Shown one piece after another: positions 40,456-40,685 of a DNA stretch of 40,685 nucleotides. Source of the DNA: Candidatus Micrarchaeum sp. (lineage in GTDB: Archaea > Micrarchaeota > Micrarchaeia > CABMEP01). Numbering within the stretch: the first letter of the stretch is position 1; each line of letters begins with the position of its first letter. The DNA lies in contig DYJP01000007.1 in assembly GCA_020723065.1 (NCBI GenBank), positions 1 to 40,685 of the forward strand. The letters are read 5' to 3'. The notes under the pieces were generated by a model. That model was not told the DNA's origin and did no database searches. It worked only from the letters and a program-made list of their open reading frames with translations. The position numbers were made by a program, and so were the translations under genes.

Positions 40456-40685
40456 ATGGTAAAGGAAATACTGTTTCCGAAAAATCTGGAGCCGTCCGAA
40501 AGCGTTCCGATAGTTCTTGAAGGGATATTCGGGGGGACCGCCGCCGGGCTGGGAATGATGACCATAGGGGCATTCTTTTCTCCTGAAGTGAGCACCGCTC
40601 TGGTCAGCGCATCTGCAGTGGCAACTGGCTTCGCGACAACCTGGATACTCCAGGACAAATCAAGGCAAAAGATGGAAATGGCCAA
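40456..40685 (+). CDS. Partial protein with hydrophobic segments, cut by the right edge
   Basis: An open frame from ATG 40456 runs off the window (76 codons): MVKEILFPKNLEPSESVPIV, then GIFGGTAAGLGMMTIGAFFS and an Ala-rich ALVSASAVATGFATTWI, then a charged stretch. Two hydrophobic helices suggest a membrane protein. I do not recognise the family. The ORF track misses it because the stop is outside. Confidence 0.6.
   Translation, partial: MVKEILFPKNLEPSESVPIVLEGIFGGTAAGLGMMTIGAFFSPEVSTALVSASAVATGFATTWILQDKSRQKMEMA

Overview
This window is a chromosomal segment from an archaeon. It carries rpl21e-rpoF-DUF655-ksgA, rpp21-rps19e-PDCD5-rpl39e-rpl31e-eif6-rpl20a(LX)-pfdA-ftsY, class I LysRS, Pus10, archaeal D-aminoacyl-tRNA deacylase, RpoK, TFE, a PRC-barrel protein and an archaeal tRNA-splicing endonuclease. 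Three of the four tRNAs have introns at the canonical 37/38 position. Ribosome binding sites are mostly GGTG(A)-like and TATA-like boxes sit in AT-rich gaps. By eye the G+C is about 40%. A DPANN-type or other uncultivated lineage is plausible from the oddities (single-repeat TBP, intron-containing tRNA-Ile with anticodon UAU, large orphan surface proteins), but the sequence alone does not fix the phylum.

Layout. 1-4062: a large membrane-anchored orphan protein running in from the left edge, its frameshifted tail, and a broken transglutaminase-like/TPR gene on the opposite strand. 4157-7346: a stand-alone half TBP divergent from the L21e-RpoF-DUF655-Yip1-like-KsgA operon. 7357-12590: LysRS (minus) divergent from Pus10, then an A24 prepilin peptidase, DtdA and DUF63. 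12604-14912: an envelope module made of a Cys-rich lipoprotein, a transglutaminase-like protein and a bPH2-like membrane protein. 14982-20186: an IspE-like kinase (plus), then on the minus strand LemA, RpoK (missed by the ORF track), TFE with a long basic tail, an AT-rich peroxiredoxin island, a MagIII-like DNA glycosylase and a charged coiled-coil protein. 20271-22118: an internally deleted epimerase, tRNA-Lys, an orphan Cas4-like nuclease and a Nudix hydrolase. 22603-27549: tRNA-Ile and the conserved translation/SRP cluster, with an inserted EMAP-type tRNA-binding protein. 27561-34456: a disulfide-rich repeat surface protein, an NC2alpha/NF-YC-like histone-fold protein divergent from EndA, a very acidic small protein, and a 1408-residue membrane-anchored orphan. 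34513-40685: tRNA-Leu, PRC-barrel, PHP/Zn-ribbon protein, a lipoprotein/three-helix/Roadblock protein, a PAP2 phosphatase fused to a dolichol-kinase-like domain, tRNA-Met, DUF429, and a partial membrane protein at the right edge.

How the parts fit. Much of the window is information processing. EndA matches the three intron-bearing tRNAs. RpoF, RpoK, TFE, the half TBP and the histone-fold protein are all transcription parts. FtsY, the lipoproteins, the A24 peptidase and several one-pass surface proteins point to an elaborate cell envelope. The most unusual items are the single-repeat TBP with two 14-bp palindromes in its divergent intergenic region, the tRNA-Ile(UAU) with intron, the Roadblock-tailed lipoprotein, the PAP2/kinase fusion, the lone IspE-like kinase, and a local cluster of single-base frameshifts confined to about 2.7-4.1 kb.
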